Part shown: positions 42,335 through 50,189 of the stretch, piece after piece | How the letters are laid out: each line of letters starts with the position of its first letter | How positions within the stretch are numbered: the stretch's first letter is position 1 | NCBI RefSeq assembly: GCF_041080625.1 | Contig: NZ_CP163518.1 | Span: 2,976,001-3,040,000, forward strand | Length of the DNA stretch: 64,000 bases | Origin: Streptomyces sp. CG1 | Lineage (GTDB): Bacteria; Actinomycetota; Actinomycetes; Streptomycetales; Streptomycetaceae | Reading direction: 5' to 3' | Program-made: the position numbers and the translations under genes | Notes under the pieces: generated by a model | Seen by the model: only the letters and a program-made list of their open reading frames with translations | What the model was told of the DNA's origin: nothing | Databases searched by the model: none

Positions 42335-42997
42335 ATGACGACGATCGAGCCCCTGGGGGCGGTGCGCGAGCGGGTCCTGGCGAGCCTGCGGGAGGACATC
42401 ATCGCCGGGCGTCTGGGGCCCGGCGACCGGCTCGTCGAACGGGAGCTGGCCGAGCGGTTCGGCGTCTCGCGGGTGCCGGTGCGGGAGGCGATCCGCGCGC
42501 TCGTCGCCGAGGGCTTCGTCCTCTTCGAGTCCGCCCGCCGTACGGTCGTACGCCGGCTGACCCCGACCGACGTCCGGGAACTCTTCGAGCTGCGCGAGGC
42601 GTTGGAGGTGTACGCGGCGGGGCTGGCGGCGTCCCGGGTGACCCCGGAGGCCCTGGCGGAGCTGCGGGAACTGCTCGACCAGGCGGAGCGGGCCACGAAG
42701 GAGGGCGATGCCGAGGCGATCACCGACATCAACACCCGTTTTCACGACCGCATCCGCGCCCTGGCCGGCAACAGCCTGCTGATCTCGGTCATGGAGCCCG
42801 TCGACGGCCGCCTGCGCTGGCTCACCCGGCGCAATGAGGAATGGCCTCAACTCCTCACCGAGCACCGCGAGTTGTACGAGGCGATCGCCTCCGGCGACCC
42901 CGACCGCGCCCGCACCCACGCCCTCGACCACGTCCGCGCCAACTACCGCTCGACCGTACGGCATCTGTTCGGAACCGATGCTGCCAACGGGGACTGA
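42335..42997 (+). CDS. GntR family transcriptional regulator (FCD/FadR subfamily)
   Basis: A 220-residue DNA-binding protein. Winged HTH at about 8-70: LREDIIAGRLGPGDRLVERE then LAERFGVSRVPVREAIRALV. The C-terminal helical FCD domain has the metal/ligand-binding pattern (ELREALEVYAAGLAA, DINTRFHDRIRALAG with the Asp-Asn-x3-His type ligands, ELYEAIASGDPDRARTHALD with His). It likely represses the divergent permease-racemase operon until a ligand binds, and probably itself through the shared operator. Confidence 0.93.
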   Translation: MTTIEPLGAVRERVLASLREDIIAGRLGPGDRLVERELAERFGVSRVPVREAIRALVAEGFVLFESARRTVVRRLTPTDVRELFELREALEVYAAGLAASRVTPEALAELRELLDQAERATKEGDAEAITDINTRFHDRIRALAGNSLLISVMEPVDGRLRWLTRRNEEWPQLLTEHRELYEAIASGDPDRARTHALDHVRANYRSTVRHLFGTDAANGD

Positions 42998-43005
42998 GCG
43001 CTCGG

Positions 43006-43731
43006 CTACTGGGGCAGCCCGGCCGCTTCCGCCGCCGTGCTCAGCACCTCGCGGAGCATCTGCGGGGTGAGCCGGCCGGTGAAGGTGTTGCGCTGGCTCA
43101 CATGGAAGCAGCCGAAGAGGTCCAGCCCGTCGAGCGGGACCTGGATGCCGTGGGCGAAGACCGGGCGGGGCCGGGGCACCGTCCAGCCCGCCTCGGCGAA
43201 CGCGGGCAACGCGGCCTGCCAGCCGAAGGCACCGAGGACGACCGCTGCCTTCAACGTCGGGCGCAGCAGCTTCAGCTCCTGGACCAGCCAGGGCCGGCAG
43301 GTGTCACGCTCGCCGGGCGTCGGCCTGTTGGCAGGCGGGGCGCAGTGCACGGGCGCGGTGACGCGGACGCCGTACAGCTCCAGCCCGTCGTCGGCGCTGA
43401 CAGAGGTGGGCTGCGAGGCGAGCCCCACGTCGTACAGCGCCTGGTAGAGCACGTCTCCGGAGCGGTCCCCGGTGAACATCCGGCCGGTACGGTTGCCGCC
43501 GTGCGCGGCCGGGGCCAGCCCGATGATCGCCAGCCGGGCGTCGGCCGGACCGAAGCCGGGCACCGGCCGCCCCCAGTACGTCCAGTCGGCGAACGCGGCC
43601 CGTTTCGTACGGGCCACCTCCTCGCGCCACTCGACCAGCCGGGGGCAGGCCCGACACTGCGCGACCCGCCGGTCGAGCCGGGCAAGCCCGTCGATCCGGT
43701 CGAGCCGGTCGAGAGCGCCGCTGTCCTCCAT
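43006..43731 (-). CDS. Uracil-DNA glycosylase, family 5 (UdgB-like)
   Basis: About 241 residues; removes uracil or other deaminated bases from DNA. The Fe-S cluster Cys residues are in AQCRACPRLVEW and in APVHCAPPANRP/RDTCRPWL. Active-site motif A is IIGLAPAAHGGNRTGRMFTG, whose Ala-rich form lacks the usual Asp/Asn and is typical of family 5; the C-terminal motif is CFHVSQRNTFTGRL. The ATG at 43731 (MEDSG) is preferred; 43752 is also open. No PafBC promoter was seen for this repair gene. Confidence 0.88.
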   Translation of the reverse strand: MEDSGALDRLDRIDGLARLDRRVAQCRACPRLVEWREEVARTKRAAFADWTYWGRPVPGFGPADARLAIIGLAPAAHGGNRTGRMFTGDRSGDVLYQALYDVGLASQPTSVSADDGLELYGVRVTAPVHCAPPANRPTPGERDTCRPWLVQELKLLRPTLKAAVVLGAFGWQAALPAFAEAGWTVPRPRPVFAHGIQVPLDGLDLFGCFHVSQRNTFTGRLTPQMLREVLSTAAEAAGLPQ

Positions 43732-43890
43732 ACGGCCACCGTATGCCCCCACCAGCTCACACAGGTTCCTCCAGCCGCTCGCCGCCCGCCCGGCAGGGGG
43801 GTGCGGCCCCCCACCACACCGGGCGCCACCAGATCGGCCCCCGGGGAAAACACCTCCGGCTCACCCGGCCGAGGGAGCTAAGGTCGGGAC

Positions 43891-44658
43891 ATGGCTTCCG
43901 AGGATGCGGACGAGAACGTGAACCGTGGCACCGGCGGACCGGACGGGCCAAGCCTGACCCAGGAGGCCCAGGGCGCCCGGACCGCGCAGGACTCCGTCGC
44001 CTCCGCAGACCAGCCCGACGATCCGAAGATCGCCGCCGCGGTGGCCGCCGCCGAGGCCGCGGGGCCGGCCAACGGCGAGACGGTCCGGATCGACAGCTGG
44101 ATCTGGGCCGTGCGTCTGATCAAGACGCGTTCCCTGGGCGCCACCGCCTGCCGGGGCGGCCACGTCCATGTGAACGGTGAGCGGGTGAAGCCCGCCTACT
44201 CGGTACGCATCGGCGACGAGGTACGCCTGCGGCAGGAGGGCCGCGAGCGGATCGTGATCGTCAAGCGCCTGATCCGCAAACGGGTCGGCGCTCCCGTGGC
44301 CGCCCAGTGCTACGTCGACAATTCGCCTCCGCCCCCGCCCCGCGAGGCCGTCGCCCCCGTCGGCCTCCGCGACCGCGGCACCGGCCGCCCCACCAAGCGC
44401 GACCGCCGCGAACTGGAACGCCTCCGCGGCCTCGCGAGCCCCGGCACTCCCGGCGGCCTCGGTGCCTGGGGCGGCGCCGCAAGCCCTGGCGGCTTCGCCG
44501 GACTCGGCGAGCCTGGCCGCTCCGGTGGCCGGGGTGGCACTGGGTCAGGCGGGCCCGGCACTCCCGGCGGCCGGAGTAGCTCCGGAACAGGCGGACGCGA
44601 TGCATCCGGCAGGTCCGGCAAGCGCGGCGGATCCGGTGGGACCGGCAAGCACGGCTGA
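43891..44658 (+). CDS. S4-domain RNA-binding protein (Hsp15/HslR-like) with Gly-rich tail
   Basis: A 255-residue protein. An acidic, disordered N-terminus of about 60 residues is followed by an S4 domain (RIDSWIWAVRLIKTRSLGAT, CRGGHVHVNGERVKPAYSVR), which resembles Hsp15, a protein that rescues stalled 50S subunits. The last 75 residues are Gly/Ser-rich (GGLGAWGGAASPGGFAGLGE), and the final codons lie in the first unit of a 24-bp minisatellite. The tail therefore may vary between strains. Start ATG 43891 has AAGG upstream. Confidence 0.85.
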   Translation: MASEDADENVNRGTGGPDGPSLTQEAQGARTAQDSVASADQPDDPKIAAAVAAAEAAGPANGETVRIDSWIWAVRLIKTRSLGATACRGGHVHVNGERVKPAYSVRIGDEVRLRQEGRERIVIVKRLIRKRVGAPVAAQCYVDNSPPPPPREAVAPVGLRDRGTGRPTKRDRRELERLRGLASPGTPGGLGAWGGAASPGGFAGLGEPGRSGGRGGTGSGGPGTPGGRSSSGTGGRDASGRSGKRGGSGGTGKHG

Positions 44659-45010
44659 TCCGGTTCCGGCCAGCACAGCTGATCCGGGGCCGACAAGCGC
44701 GGCCGACCTCGCGGTTCCGGCAAGCACAGCTGATCCGGAGCCGACAAGCGCGGCTGCTCCGGGGGCCGACAAGCTCGGCTGATCCGGGACCGGCAAGCGC
44801 GGCTGGTCCGCGACCGGCAGGCTCGGCTGGTCCGCGACCGGCAAGCGCGGCCGATCTGAGTCCGGGGAGCCCGGCGCATCCACGTCCGGCGTGACCGGCA
44901 GGCATGGTGGCTCCGAGCCCGGCGTGACCGACAGGCACAGCTGATCCGGGGCCGGCAGGTACGGCGAATCCGCGAGCGGCAAGCATGGCAGATCCGCGTC
45001 CGGCAGGGCG
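44615..45010. repeat. 24-bp minisatellite, about 16 degenerate units
   Basis: Units of 24 bp with consensus CCGGCAAGCGCGGCTGATCC + GGGA run from the 3' end of the S4 gene to about 45010. Clear 24-bp units start at 44642, 44666, 44717, 44766, 44790, 44814, 44838, 44862, 44895, 44928, 44952 and 44976; 9-bp spacers CCGGCGTGA interrupt at 44886 and 44919. Several frames on both strands stay open through the repeat (octapeptide periodicity), but none has a supporting start or homology, so no gene is called up to 45133. Confidence 0.9.
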
Positions 45011-45133
45011 GCCGGCGTATCCCGGGACTGCGGCCCCGAGGGCTCACCCAGAGGCGTTCACCGCTTCGGTACACCCCGGTACCGCCGGCCAGGCCCCCGC
45101 GCCCGGTCGGCGGTACCGGTACTACGCGCCAGG

Positions 45134-45583
45134 TCACCCGCGCCGTACCAACCGCAGCAGCTCCCCGTTGTGCTCACGTCGGGTCCAGGCGATCAGGGCG
45201 AGCGGCACGATCAGGATCAGCGGGGTTGCCGCGTTCTGGCCGTGGAAGGCCGTGAGCTGGACGATGAACGCGCCCACCATGAGCGCGCTGAGCGCGATCG
45301 CCGCCAGGGACTGCAGCACGGGGATCAACAGCGCGACGGCTCCGGCGAGTTCGAGTGCGCCGATGGTGTACATGGCCCCGCTGCCCCAGCCGATCTTGTC
45401 GAAGGCCTCGACGGCCGAGGGGTGCGCGATGAGTTTGGGCAACGCGCTGGCGATGCCGTAGAACAGCGCAAGCAGCACCTGAACGGACCGCAGCGCGATC
45501 CGGGCCGCGCGCCTCCGGCTGCTGAGGGAGCCGGTGGAGGCGACGGGAGCGGTGGGGGCGGCAGAGGCGGTGGTCTCGGACAT
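45134..45583 (-). CDS. DoxX family membrane protein
   Basis: A 149-residue protein with four membrane helices (SVQVLLALFYGIASALPKLI, MYTIGALELAGAVALLIPVL, SLAAIALSALMVGAFIVQL, and LILIVPLALIAWTRR). DoxX-type proteins are linked to respiratory or thiol-stress membrane complexes; a precise role is not assignable. The N-terminal 25 residues are Ala/Thr/Ser-rich and cytoplasmic. The start is the ATG at 45583 with GGAGACC upstream. Confidence 0.87.
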   Translation of the reverse strand: MSETTASAAPTAPVASTGSLSSRRRAARIALRSVQVLLALFYGIASALPKLIAHPSAVEAFDKIGWGSGAMYTIGALELAGAVALLIPVLQSLAAIALSALMVGAFIVQLTAFHGQNAATPLILIVPLALIAWTRREHNGELLRLVRRG

Positions 45584-45687
45584 GAGGGTCTCCTGGGGGA
45601 AGCGGTGCCGGTTGCTTTCACCGAGGTAGACCCCACGCGGTCCGGGAACTCATCGCTCTCCGGCCAACCGATGCGACCCGGTGCCCG

Positions 45688-46383
45688 CTATGTCTTCGGC
45701 ACCGCTCGCACCCATGTCCCGTCCGGTGTCAGATACGCGTCCACCCCCAGTCCCGCTTCCTCCAGTGCCGACTCGAACTGCTTCTTCGTCAGGGGCCGGG
45801 CCAGGAACGTCTGGGTCCAGGCCGCGTCCGGGAAGACGTACTCCGCGTGGACCGAGTTCACTCCGTCTCCGGCAGGCTCGACCGAGGCGATCCGTATGGT
45901 GAAGCCGCTCGGGTCGACGCGCTCCCTCGGCACGTTCGTGTGGTAGTCCTCGCCCTCCCGCTGGATCAGCACACAGCCGCCCTCCCCCACATGCCGGGCG
46001 CAGGTGCGCAGCATGCCCCTGCGGACCTCCTCGTCGCCGGCGTGGACGAGGAACGACGCGAGCATCACCACGTCGAACCTCTCGCCGCCCAGGTCCAGTT
46101 CCTCGATGGGGCCGCATATCGTGCGCGCCCCGCGGACCCGGCTCAGCATGTCGGCGGACTCGTCCACCGCCGTGACCGTGAAGCCGCGGTCGAGCAGCGG
46201 GTGGGTCATCCGGCCCACTCCGCTGCCCAGCTCCAGGATGTGCGCCCCGGCCGGTACCGCCGCGGCGATGATGTCCGGCTCCTCGCCCACCGGCAGCCGC
46301 TCGTACAGCTCGACCGCACAGCCGTCCGGGGTGATCGCACCGGGTCCCGTGCCCTCGTATCCCTCACGCATTTCGACTGTCAT
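45688..46383 (-). CDS. Class I SAM-dependent methyltransferase
   Basis: About 231 residues. Motif I is ILELGSGVGRMTHPLLDRGF, then VTAVDESADMLSRVRGA, and FDVVMLASFLVHA. The acceptor is unknown. I took the ATG at 46383 (MTVEMREGYEG); an ATG at 46428 gives 15 more residues, and neither has a strong ribosome-binding site. It is followed by DoxX on the same strand and preceded by the acyltransferase gene. Confidence 0.85.
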   Translation of the reverse strand: MTVEMREGYEGTGPGAITPDGCAVELYERLPVGEEPDIIAAAVPAGAHILELGSGVGRMTHPLLDRGFTVTAVDESADMLSRVRGARTICGPIEELDLGGERFDVVMLASFLVHAGDEEVRRGMLRTCARHVGEGGCVLIQREGEDYHTNVPRERVDPSGFTIRIASVEPAGDGVNSVHAEYVFPDAAWTQTFLARPLTKKQFESALEEAGLGVDAYLTPDGTWVRAVPKT

Positions 46384-46473
46384 GCCCGAACAACGGCCCG
46401 CCTCCGCACGCCCGTTCCCGTTCGACATCGGTTCACCCGTTCGAGCTATGTCGCAGCTCCGGGGCAACCCCGG

Positions 46474-47400
46474 CTAGTCAGCAAGGGTTGGCGCGGTCCG
46501 GAACGGGAACCATCCGTGCCCGATGTACCAGTGGCCGCCCGCCCGCAGATGGTCTCCCACGGCCCGCTCCACGGACGTGCGGCGCGGCAGCTCCGCGACC
46601 GGCAGGCCGGGGTCGCCGAAGACGAACTGGACGGGTTCGGTGTCGGACGGCTCGGTGTCCTCACGGGCGATGCGGAAGCGTTCCTGGAAGCGGACGATGT
46701 TGGAGGCGGCCGGCAGGTACTGCTTCAACTGCGGGTCGAGCAGCCAGGAATGGCACAGCGCGGCCACCGGCCGCTCCTCGGGAAAGTGCCGGGCGAAGAA
46801 CTCACGGGCCAAGGCCAGCGAACGGTCGCAGGCAGACGGGGTCAGCGGGCCGTGGAAGTCGGGGATGTGCAGGTTGAGGCAGGGCGTGCCGGGAACGGCG
46901 TCCAGTCCGGCCGCCGCGAGCACCGGTGCCGTGCGCTGCCCGAGCCGTGCCCGCTCGAACTGCAACCGGCCCAGCTGGAACAGTTCGCCGCGGAAGTGGC
47001 GCACAAGCCAGCACCGCGCGTTCACCCCGGTCGTGCCGTGCCGTCTGCGGTGCACCGCGATCTGACGGCCCAGGTCCGCCAGGGTGCGCCGGGAGATCTC
47101 GGGCGGGACGCCACGTTCCCGGTGCCGGGCGAGGGTGCGCGGGACCGCGGCGAGGAAGACGTACACGGCGAAGGTGCCGCTCAGCCCGGCCGGTGCCGCG
47201 TCGAACAGCTCGGCCAGGTGGGGTGGGTGGCCGGTCCCCTCCGGTCCGCGGAACAGCTCCTCGACGCACTCCTGCAGGAGTCTCAGCGCGCCCGGGTCAC
47301 CGGCGACCCGGGACCGCAGGGCCACCAGTGCGTTGATGTCCTCGTGCGGCACGGCCAGGTCGAGGAGCAGTTCGGGCAGGTCGTCGGCGTCCGGCAGCAT
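46474..47400 (-). CDS. Acyltransferase-domain protein (NAT_N plus GNAT_C type)
   Basis: A 308-residue protein. The N-terminal half is helical (HEDINALVALRSRVAGDPGA); the C-terminal half has the GNAT-like C-terminal pattern: RCWLVRHFRGELFQLGRLQF, LNLHIPDFHGPLTPSACDRS, ALCHSWLLDPQLKQYLPAAS and NIVRFQERF. These acyltransferase-like proteins are common in actinobacteria and Firmicutes with unknown substrates. Start ATG 47400 has AGGGGGG just upstream. Confidence 0.78.
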   Translation of the reverse strand: MLPDADDLPELLLDLAVPHEDINALVALRSRVAGDPGALRLLQECVEELFRGPEGTGHPPHLAELFDAAPAGLSGTFAVYVFLAAVPRTLARHRERGVPPEISRRTLADLGRQIAVHRRRHGTTGVNARCWLVRHFRGELFQLGRLQFERARLGQRTAPVLAAAGLDAVPGTPCLNLHIPDFHGPLTPSACDRSLALAREFFARHFPEERPVAALCHSWLLDPQLKQYLPAASNIVRFQERFRIAREDTEPSDTEPVQFVFGDPGLPVAELPRRTSVERAVGDHLRAGGHWYIGHGWFPFRTAPTLAD

Positions 47401-47507
47401 CGGATCCCCCCTTCGACGAGCGGCGGACGACTTCGATGAACGGCGGTCGAGCGCCGTTGATGAACGTCGTCACCGAAGAGTACGTTGCAAGGAGGAGTGG
47501 TGATCCG

Positions 47508-47804
47508 ATGCGTACGGGCAGTGAACCGGCGACCGCGCGCAGTGCTCTGCGGGCGCGGTTCTGGCTGAGCGTGTGGGGACTGGTCTGGTCGGTCTTCGGC
47601 ACGGCGGCGTTCGCTCTCGTCGGGCGTCCCGGCTGGGCGGCAGCCTGCGGGGTGCTGTGGCTGGTGGTCACCGTCGACATGGCCATGATCCTCCGGCACA
47701 TGCGGCAGGGCCCGCACTATCAGCCCGGCCGTGACGTGCCGCCGTACCAGCCACCGGAGAGCGGACCGCCGTTCCCGCGGCCGCCTCGGCACCGCCATCC
47801 GTGA
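47508..47804 (+). CDS. DUF6343 family small membrane protein
   Basis: A 98-residue protein with two membrane helices (FWLSVWGLVWSVFGTAAFAL; AACGVLWLVVTVDMAMIL) and a Pro-rich cytoplasmic tail (QPGRDVPPYQPPESGPPFPR). I recognise it as a small family confined to Streptomyces and relatives (DUF6343). The ATG at 47508 has AAGGAGGAG upstream; the 24 codons of open frame before it are not used. Function unknown. Confidence 0.8.
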   Translation: MRTGSEPATARSALRARFWLSVWGLVWSVFGTAAFALVGRPGWAAACGVLWLVVTVDMAMILRHMRQGPHYQPGRDVPPYQPPESGPPFPRPPRHRHP

Positions 47805-47848
47805 TCGACCGAGCCAGCGGCATCGTGATCGGCCAAGCCACGGGCATC
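47801..47848. repeat. Two tandem 24-bp direct repeats
   Basis: GTGATCGACCGAGCCAGCGG+CATC (47801-47824) is followed at once by GTGATCGGCCAAGCCACGGG+CATC (47825-47848). They lie between convergent genes and overlap the DUF6343 stop codon. Confidence 0.8.
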
Positions 47849-47873
47849 TGCATCACACGCGTGGGGCCGGCGC

Positions 47874-48254
47874 TCAGTCGTCGAAGCGAGCGGCCTTCAG
47901 GTACTGCGGGTTGGGATCCAGCGCGGCCGCGAGGCGGAAATGTCGTTTGGCCTGGCCGGAGCGGCCCTGGCGTTCATAGGTGCGGGCCAGTGCGAAGTGC
48001 GCGAACGCGTTGTCCGGCTCGCGCTCCAGCACGATGGTGAACTCCAGCTCGGCGGGCCGCAGTTGCGCGGCAGCGAAGAACGCACGCGCGCGGAGCAGAC
48101 GGGCCGCCGTGTTCTCGGGATGCGCGGCGATGACTCCGTCGAGCAGCTTCACCGCGCCCCGTGGGTCCCGTGAGTTGAGCAGATGCTCGGCTGCACGGAA
48201 GTCGATGACATGCGTCTCCGGAGTACGTCCGGTGGAACCGCTGGTCTCGGGCAC
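47874..48254 (-). CDS. Tetratricopeptide-repeat protein
   Basis: A 126-residue soluble protein made of about three TPR units (AEHLLNSRDPRGAVKLLDGV; PENTAARLLRARAFFAAAQL; DNAFAHFALARTYERQGRSG). TPR proteins mediate protein contacts. It lies 50 bases downstream of coaE on the same strand and is probably cotranscribed with it, so it could share the damage-type promoter. Partner unknown. Confidence 0.9.
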   Translation of the reverse strand: MPETSGSTGRTPETHVIDFRAAEHLLNSRDPRGAVKLLDGVIAAHPENTAARLLRARAFFAAAQLRPAELEFTIVLEREPDNAFAHFALARTYERQGRSGQAKRHFRLAAALDPNPQYLKAARFDD

Positions 48255-48304
48255 GGCAGAGTCCTTCCCTCACTCGAAGGTTTCAACGCCCGCGAAGGGG
48301 GCCG

Positions 48305-48928
48305 CTATTCCGAGTCCCGCTCCACGGAACCCTCGCGGGCCCGCCGTACCAGCTCCTCCCACACCTCGGCGACGCGCTTGCGCAGCGCATCCAGAGGTCC
48401 GTCGTTGTCGATCACGATGTCCGCGATCTCCCGGCGCTGCTCGCGGCTCGCCTGCGCCGCCATACGCGCGCGTGCGTCCTCCTCGGTCATCCCGCGCCGC
48501 CGGACCAGCCGGTCGAGCTGGGTCTCGGGGCTCGCGTCCACGACGATCACGAGGTCGTAGAGCGGTGCCAGGCCGTTCTCGGTGAGGAGGGGTACGTCGT
48601 GGATCACGACGGAGTCGGCGGCCGCGGTCTCCTCCAGCTCGCGGGAGCGGGCGCCCACCAGGGGGTGCACGATCGAGTTGAGGACGGCGAGCTTCTTGGG
48701 GTCGGCGAAGACGATCGAGCCGAGCTTGGGCCGGTCCAGGCTGCCGTCGGCGGTGAGGACGTCCGTGCCGAAGGCCTCGACCACGGCGGTGAGGCCAGGG
48801 CTGCCCGGTGCCACGACCTCGCGCGCGATGCGGTCCGCGTCGATCAGCACGGCCCCGTGCTCCACGAGCAGCCGTGACACCTCGCTCTTGCCGGCGCCGA
48901 TCCCACCGGTCAGGCCCACTTTCAGCAT
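48305..48928 (-). CDS. coaE: Dephospho-CoA kinase
   Basis: A 207-residue enzyme that phosphorylates the 3'-OH of dephospho-CoA in the last step of coenzyme A synthesis. Walker A is [17 protein letters not shown], followed by [21 protein letters not shown] and [14 protein letters not shown], all standard for CoaE. The ATG at 48928 begins the usual MLKVGLTGG; it lies 7 nt after a PafBC-like -10 element, so a leaderless transcript is predicted. An essential single-copy gene under a damage-type promoter is unexpected. Confidence 0.96.
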   Translation of the reverse strand: MLKVGLTGGIGAGKSEVSRLLVEHGAVLIDADRIAREVVAPGSPGLTAVVEAFGTDVLTADGSLDRPKLGSIVFADPKKLAVLNSIVHPLVGARSRELEETAAADSVVIHDVPLLTENGLAPLYDLVIVVDASPETQLDRLVRRRGMTEEDARARMAAQASREQRREIADIVIDNDGPLDALRKRVAEVWEELVRRAREGSVERDSE

Positions 48929-48935
48929 GAGCGGA

Positions 48936-48958
48936 AGCTTAGGCCCTGCCACTGACAG
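48936..48958 (-). promoter_or_regulatory. RecA-NDp/PafBC-like promoter of coaE
   Basis: Minus strand: CTGTCAGTG (48958-48950), eight bases, TAAGCT (48941-48936). Same spacing as the uvrA, uvrB and ogt sites. The coaE ATG follows after 7 nt. Confidence 0.6.
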
Positions 48959-48973
48959 CGGGACCGGCGGAGG

Positions 48974-49912
48974 TCAGTTCTCGCCCTCCCGCTCCGCCAG
49001 GAACCGCTCGAACTCGCGCCCGATCTCGTCGGCCGACGGGATCTCCACCGGCTCGGCGAGCATGTTGCCCCGGGTCTCGGCGCCCGCGGCCGCGTCGTAC
49101 TGGTGCTCCAGTCCCTGGACGAGCGCGGTGAGTTCCTCGTCGCCCTCCTGGATCTGCCGGTCGATCTCCGTCTGCGTGCGGTGCGCGTCGGTGCGCAGCG
49201 AGTGCGCGACGCCCGGCAGCACCAGCCCGGTGGCGGCCGTGATGGCCTCCAGGACGGTCAGGGCGGCGTCGGGGTACGCCGAGCGGGCGATGTAGTGCGG
49301 GACGTGCGCGGCGACGCCCAGAACCTCGTGCCCGGACTCCATCAGGCGGAACTCGACCAGCGACTCGGCGCTGCCGGGCACCTGGGCCTCCTCGAAGGGG
49401 CTGCGGTGGCCCGGGACGAGGTCGTTGCGGTTGCCGTGCGGGGTCAGGCCCACCGGGCGGGTGTGCGGAACGCCCATGGGGATGCCGTGGAAGTTCACCG
49501 ACAGACGGACGCCGAGCCGCTCGACGATCTGCTGTACGGCCGCCGCGAACCGCTCCCACTCCACGTCCGGCTCGGGGCCGGACAGCAGCAGGAACGGGGC
49601 GCCCGTGGCGTCCTGGACCAGGCGGACCTCGATGGCGGGCACCTCATACTCGGTCCAGCGGTCCCGCTTGAAGGTCAGCAGGGGCCGACGGGCCCGGTAG
49701 TCCACGAGCCGGTCGTGGTCGAAACGGGCGACGAGCTGGTGGGGCAGTGAGTCGACCAGCCGGTCGACGATCTGGTCTCCGGTCTCACCCGCGTCGATGT
49801 ATCCGTCGAAGTGGTAGAGCATGACAAGGCCGGCCGACTCCTGGGCGAGCGCCATGTCGACAACGGCGAGGCCCTTCGGCTCCCATGCGTACAAACCCTG
49901 CGGATCAAGCAC
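48974..49912 (-). CDS. PAC2 (proteasome-assembly-chaperone-2) family protein
   Basis: A 312-residue soluble protein. PAC2 features: [60 protein letters not shown] and [20 protein letters not shown]. Actinobacterial PAC2 proteins are conserved but of unsettled function; a link to the proteasome, present in actinobacteria, is only by name. It starts with GTG at 49912. coaE lies immediately downstream but has its own promoter. Confidence 0.9.
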   Translation of the reverse strand: MLDPQGLYAWEPKGLAVVDMALAQESAGLVMLYHFDGYIDAGETGDQIVDRLVDSLPHQLVARFDHDRLVDYRARRPLLTFKRDRWTEYEVPAIEVRLVQDATGAPFLLLSGPEPDVEWERFAAAVQQIVERLGVRLSVNFHGIPMGVPHTRPVGLTPHGNRNDLVPGHRSPFEEAQVPGSAESLVEFRLMESGHEVLGVAAHVPHYIARSAYPDAALTVLEAITAATGLVLPGVAHSLRTDAHRTQTEIDRQIQEGDEELTALVQGLEHQYDAAAGAETRGNMLAEPVEIPSADEIGREFERFLAEREGEN

Positions 49913-50011
49913 TGTGACCGCTCCTCCTCGTGTTCGTCATCGTCAACACGCCCTGGAACACGGTCATTCCCGTGACACGCTGTTGATCAGCATTCTCGGG
50001 AGACGGCACGA

Positions 50012-50100
50012 CAGCCCCCTGGGGGCGCGGGGCTGTATCGATATGCGGCTTCGCCGCGATGGGGGCCCCCGGGTTCGAGCGAAGCCGAGAACTTGGGGGA
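50012..50100 (+). repeat. Composite dispersed repeats, including copy 2 of the GGGGCTGTATCGA element
   Basis: CAGCCCC (50012-50018) can pair with GGGGCTG (50029-50035). The core GGGGCTGTATCGATATGCGG then CTTCGCCGCGATGGG (about 50029-50063) matches the inverted copy at 30131-30190. It is followed by a GGGGGCCCCCG...CTTGGGGGAG hairpin (50061-50100) sharing CGAGCGAAGCC with the element in the FUSC gene. No gene lies in 49913-50120. Confidence 0.75.
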
Positions 50101-50120
50101 GCGACCGGCCCCGAAAACGT

Positions 50121-50156
50121 CTGAGGGGCCGCACCTCGAAAGGTGCGGCCCCTCAG
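50121..50156 (-). terminator. Strong terminator of rpsA
   Basis: CTGAGGGGCCGCACCT (50121-50136) pairs perfectly with AGGTGCGGCCCCTCAG (50141-50156) around a CGAA tetraloop: a 16-bp GC-rich stem, 33 bases past the rpsA stop codon. Confidence 0.92.
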
Positions 50157-50189
50157 GACCAGCTATCGGCTAAGCCTCAGCGGCAGCGG

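Noticed and set aside
44310..45137. Long minus-strand frame of 275 codons with octapeptide repeats (CRSRTSRA-like)
   Set aside because: It is a by-product of the 24-bp minisatellite and antisense to the S4 gene; no start signal or homology supports it.
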